Below are positions 5,579 through 5,651 of a DNA stretch of 5,651 bases, piece by piece; positions within the stretch are counted from its first letter, which is position 1, and each line of letters begins with the position of its first letter. Both the position numbers and the translations under genes were made by a program. A model generated the notes under the pieces. It searched no databases, was not told where the DNA came from, and worked only from the letters and a program-made list of their open reading frames with translations. Source of the stretch: Halobacteriales archaeon SW_9_67_24 (GTDB lineage: Archaea > Halobacteriota > Halobacteria > Halobacteriales > Halococcaceae); assembly GCA_003022685.1 (NCBI GenBank), contig PXSV01000082.1, positions 1 through 5,651 of the forward strand, given 5' to 3'.

Positions 5579-5582
5579 TAGC
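5564..5582 (+). promoter_or_regulatory. Promoter of the gene starting at 5602
   Basis: GAAACGC followed by ACTTAGTA fits the haloarchaeal BRE/TATA pattern. The TATA-like part (5574-5580) centres about 25 bases before the ATG at 5602, implying a leaderless transcript. It overlaps the last codons and stop of the upstream phosphatidyltransferase gene. Confidence 0.5.
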
Positions 5583-5601
5583 TTGTGCCGCAGGTTTGCC
5601 C

Positions 5602-5651
5602 ATGAGCAACGGGGACGACGAACCCGACATCGACGCCGACGAGGAGGGCTC
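5602..5651 (+). CDS. Unidentified acidic protein, N-terminus only
   Basis: An open frame starts at ATG 5602 and runs off the window end. Its 16 complete codons read MSNGDDEPDIDADEEG, a highly acidic start typical of soluble haloarchaeal proteins. A BRE/TATA-like site at the right distance supports the start. Too little is present to name a family. Confidence 0.65.
   Translation, partial: MSNGDDEPDIDADEEG

Noticed and set aside
1..5651. CRISPR array, insertion sequence or complete novel defence system
   Set aside because: No regularly spaced repeats, transposase, nuclease-effector pair or terminal inverted repeats were found; apart from the toxin relic the content is core chromosomal genes.

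Overview
The window is chromosomal DNA from a halophilic archaeon (class Halobacteria). The evidence is high GC content, acidic proteins throughout, archaeal-type ribosomal proteins S15 and S3Ae, an archaeal KEOPS subunit, a Tat-exported lipoprotein cupredoxin, BRE/TATA promoters sitting 25-30 bases in front of start codons (leaderless transcripts), and a tRNA gene without encoded CCA. The gene content resembles Halococcus-like genomes, but the genus cannot be fixed from sequence reading alone.

Layout. (1) 34-1185, minus: citrate synthase, leaderless promoter at its right. (2) 1186-1500: no intact gene. It holds the decayed 3' part of a VapC-like PIN-domain toxin gene (about 1250-1389, minus, at least one frameshift) and an imperfect hairpin (1419-1470) carrying near copies of the 3' end of the neighbouring tRNA. 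(3) 1501-1572, minus: tRNA-Ala(GGC) with the G3:U70 identity pair. (4) 1573-1757: back-to-back promoters for the tRNA and for the ribosomal operon, then a leader of about 90 nt. (5) 1758-4312, plus: a tight information-processing operon, rps15 - RecJ/Cdc45-like gene - pcc1 - rps3ae, with junctions of 0, -4 and -4 bases. (6) 4331-4750, minus: cupredoxin lipoprotein, convergent with rps3ae. (7) 4871-5578, plus: CDP-alcohol phosphatidyltransferase, probably archaetidylserine synthase. (8) 5602-end, plus: start of an acidic unidentified protein.

How the genes work together: the operon joins small-subunit ribosomal proteins, a DHH-family protein related to the replication-linked RecJ/Cdc45 group, and the t6A-forming KEOPS subunit Pcc1. 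Citrate synthase (TCA entry), the blue-copper protein (membrane electron transfer) and the phospholipid enzyme are separate single-gene units.

The most notable observation is that pcc1 is broken. Its first 21 codons (beta1-alpha1) and its remaining 78 codons (beta3-alpha2 plus tail) are both recognisable but lie in different frames, and the loop plus beta2 segment expected between them (roughly 15-20 residues) is absent. The break puts the Pcc1 start codon in frame with rps3ae, so a 310-residue Pcc1N-S3Ae read-through product is possible.
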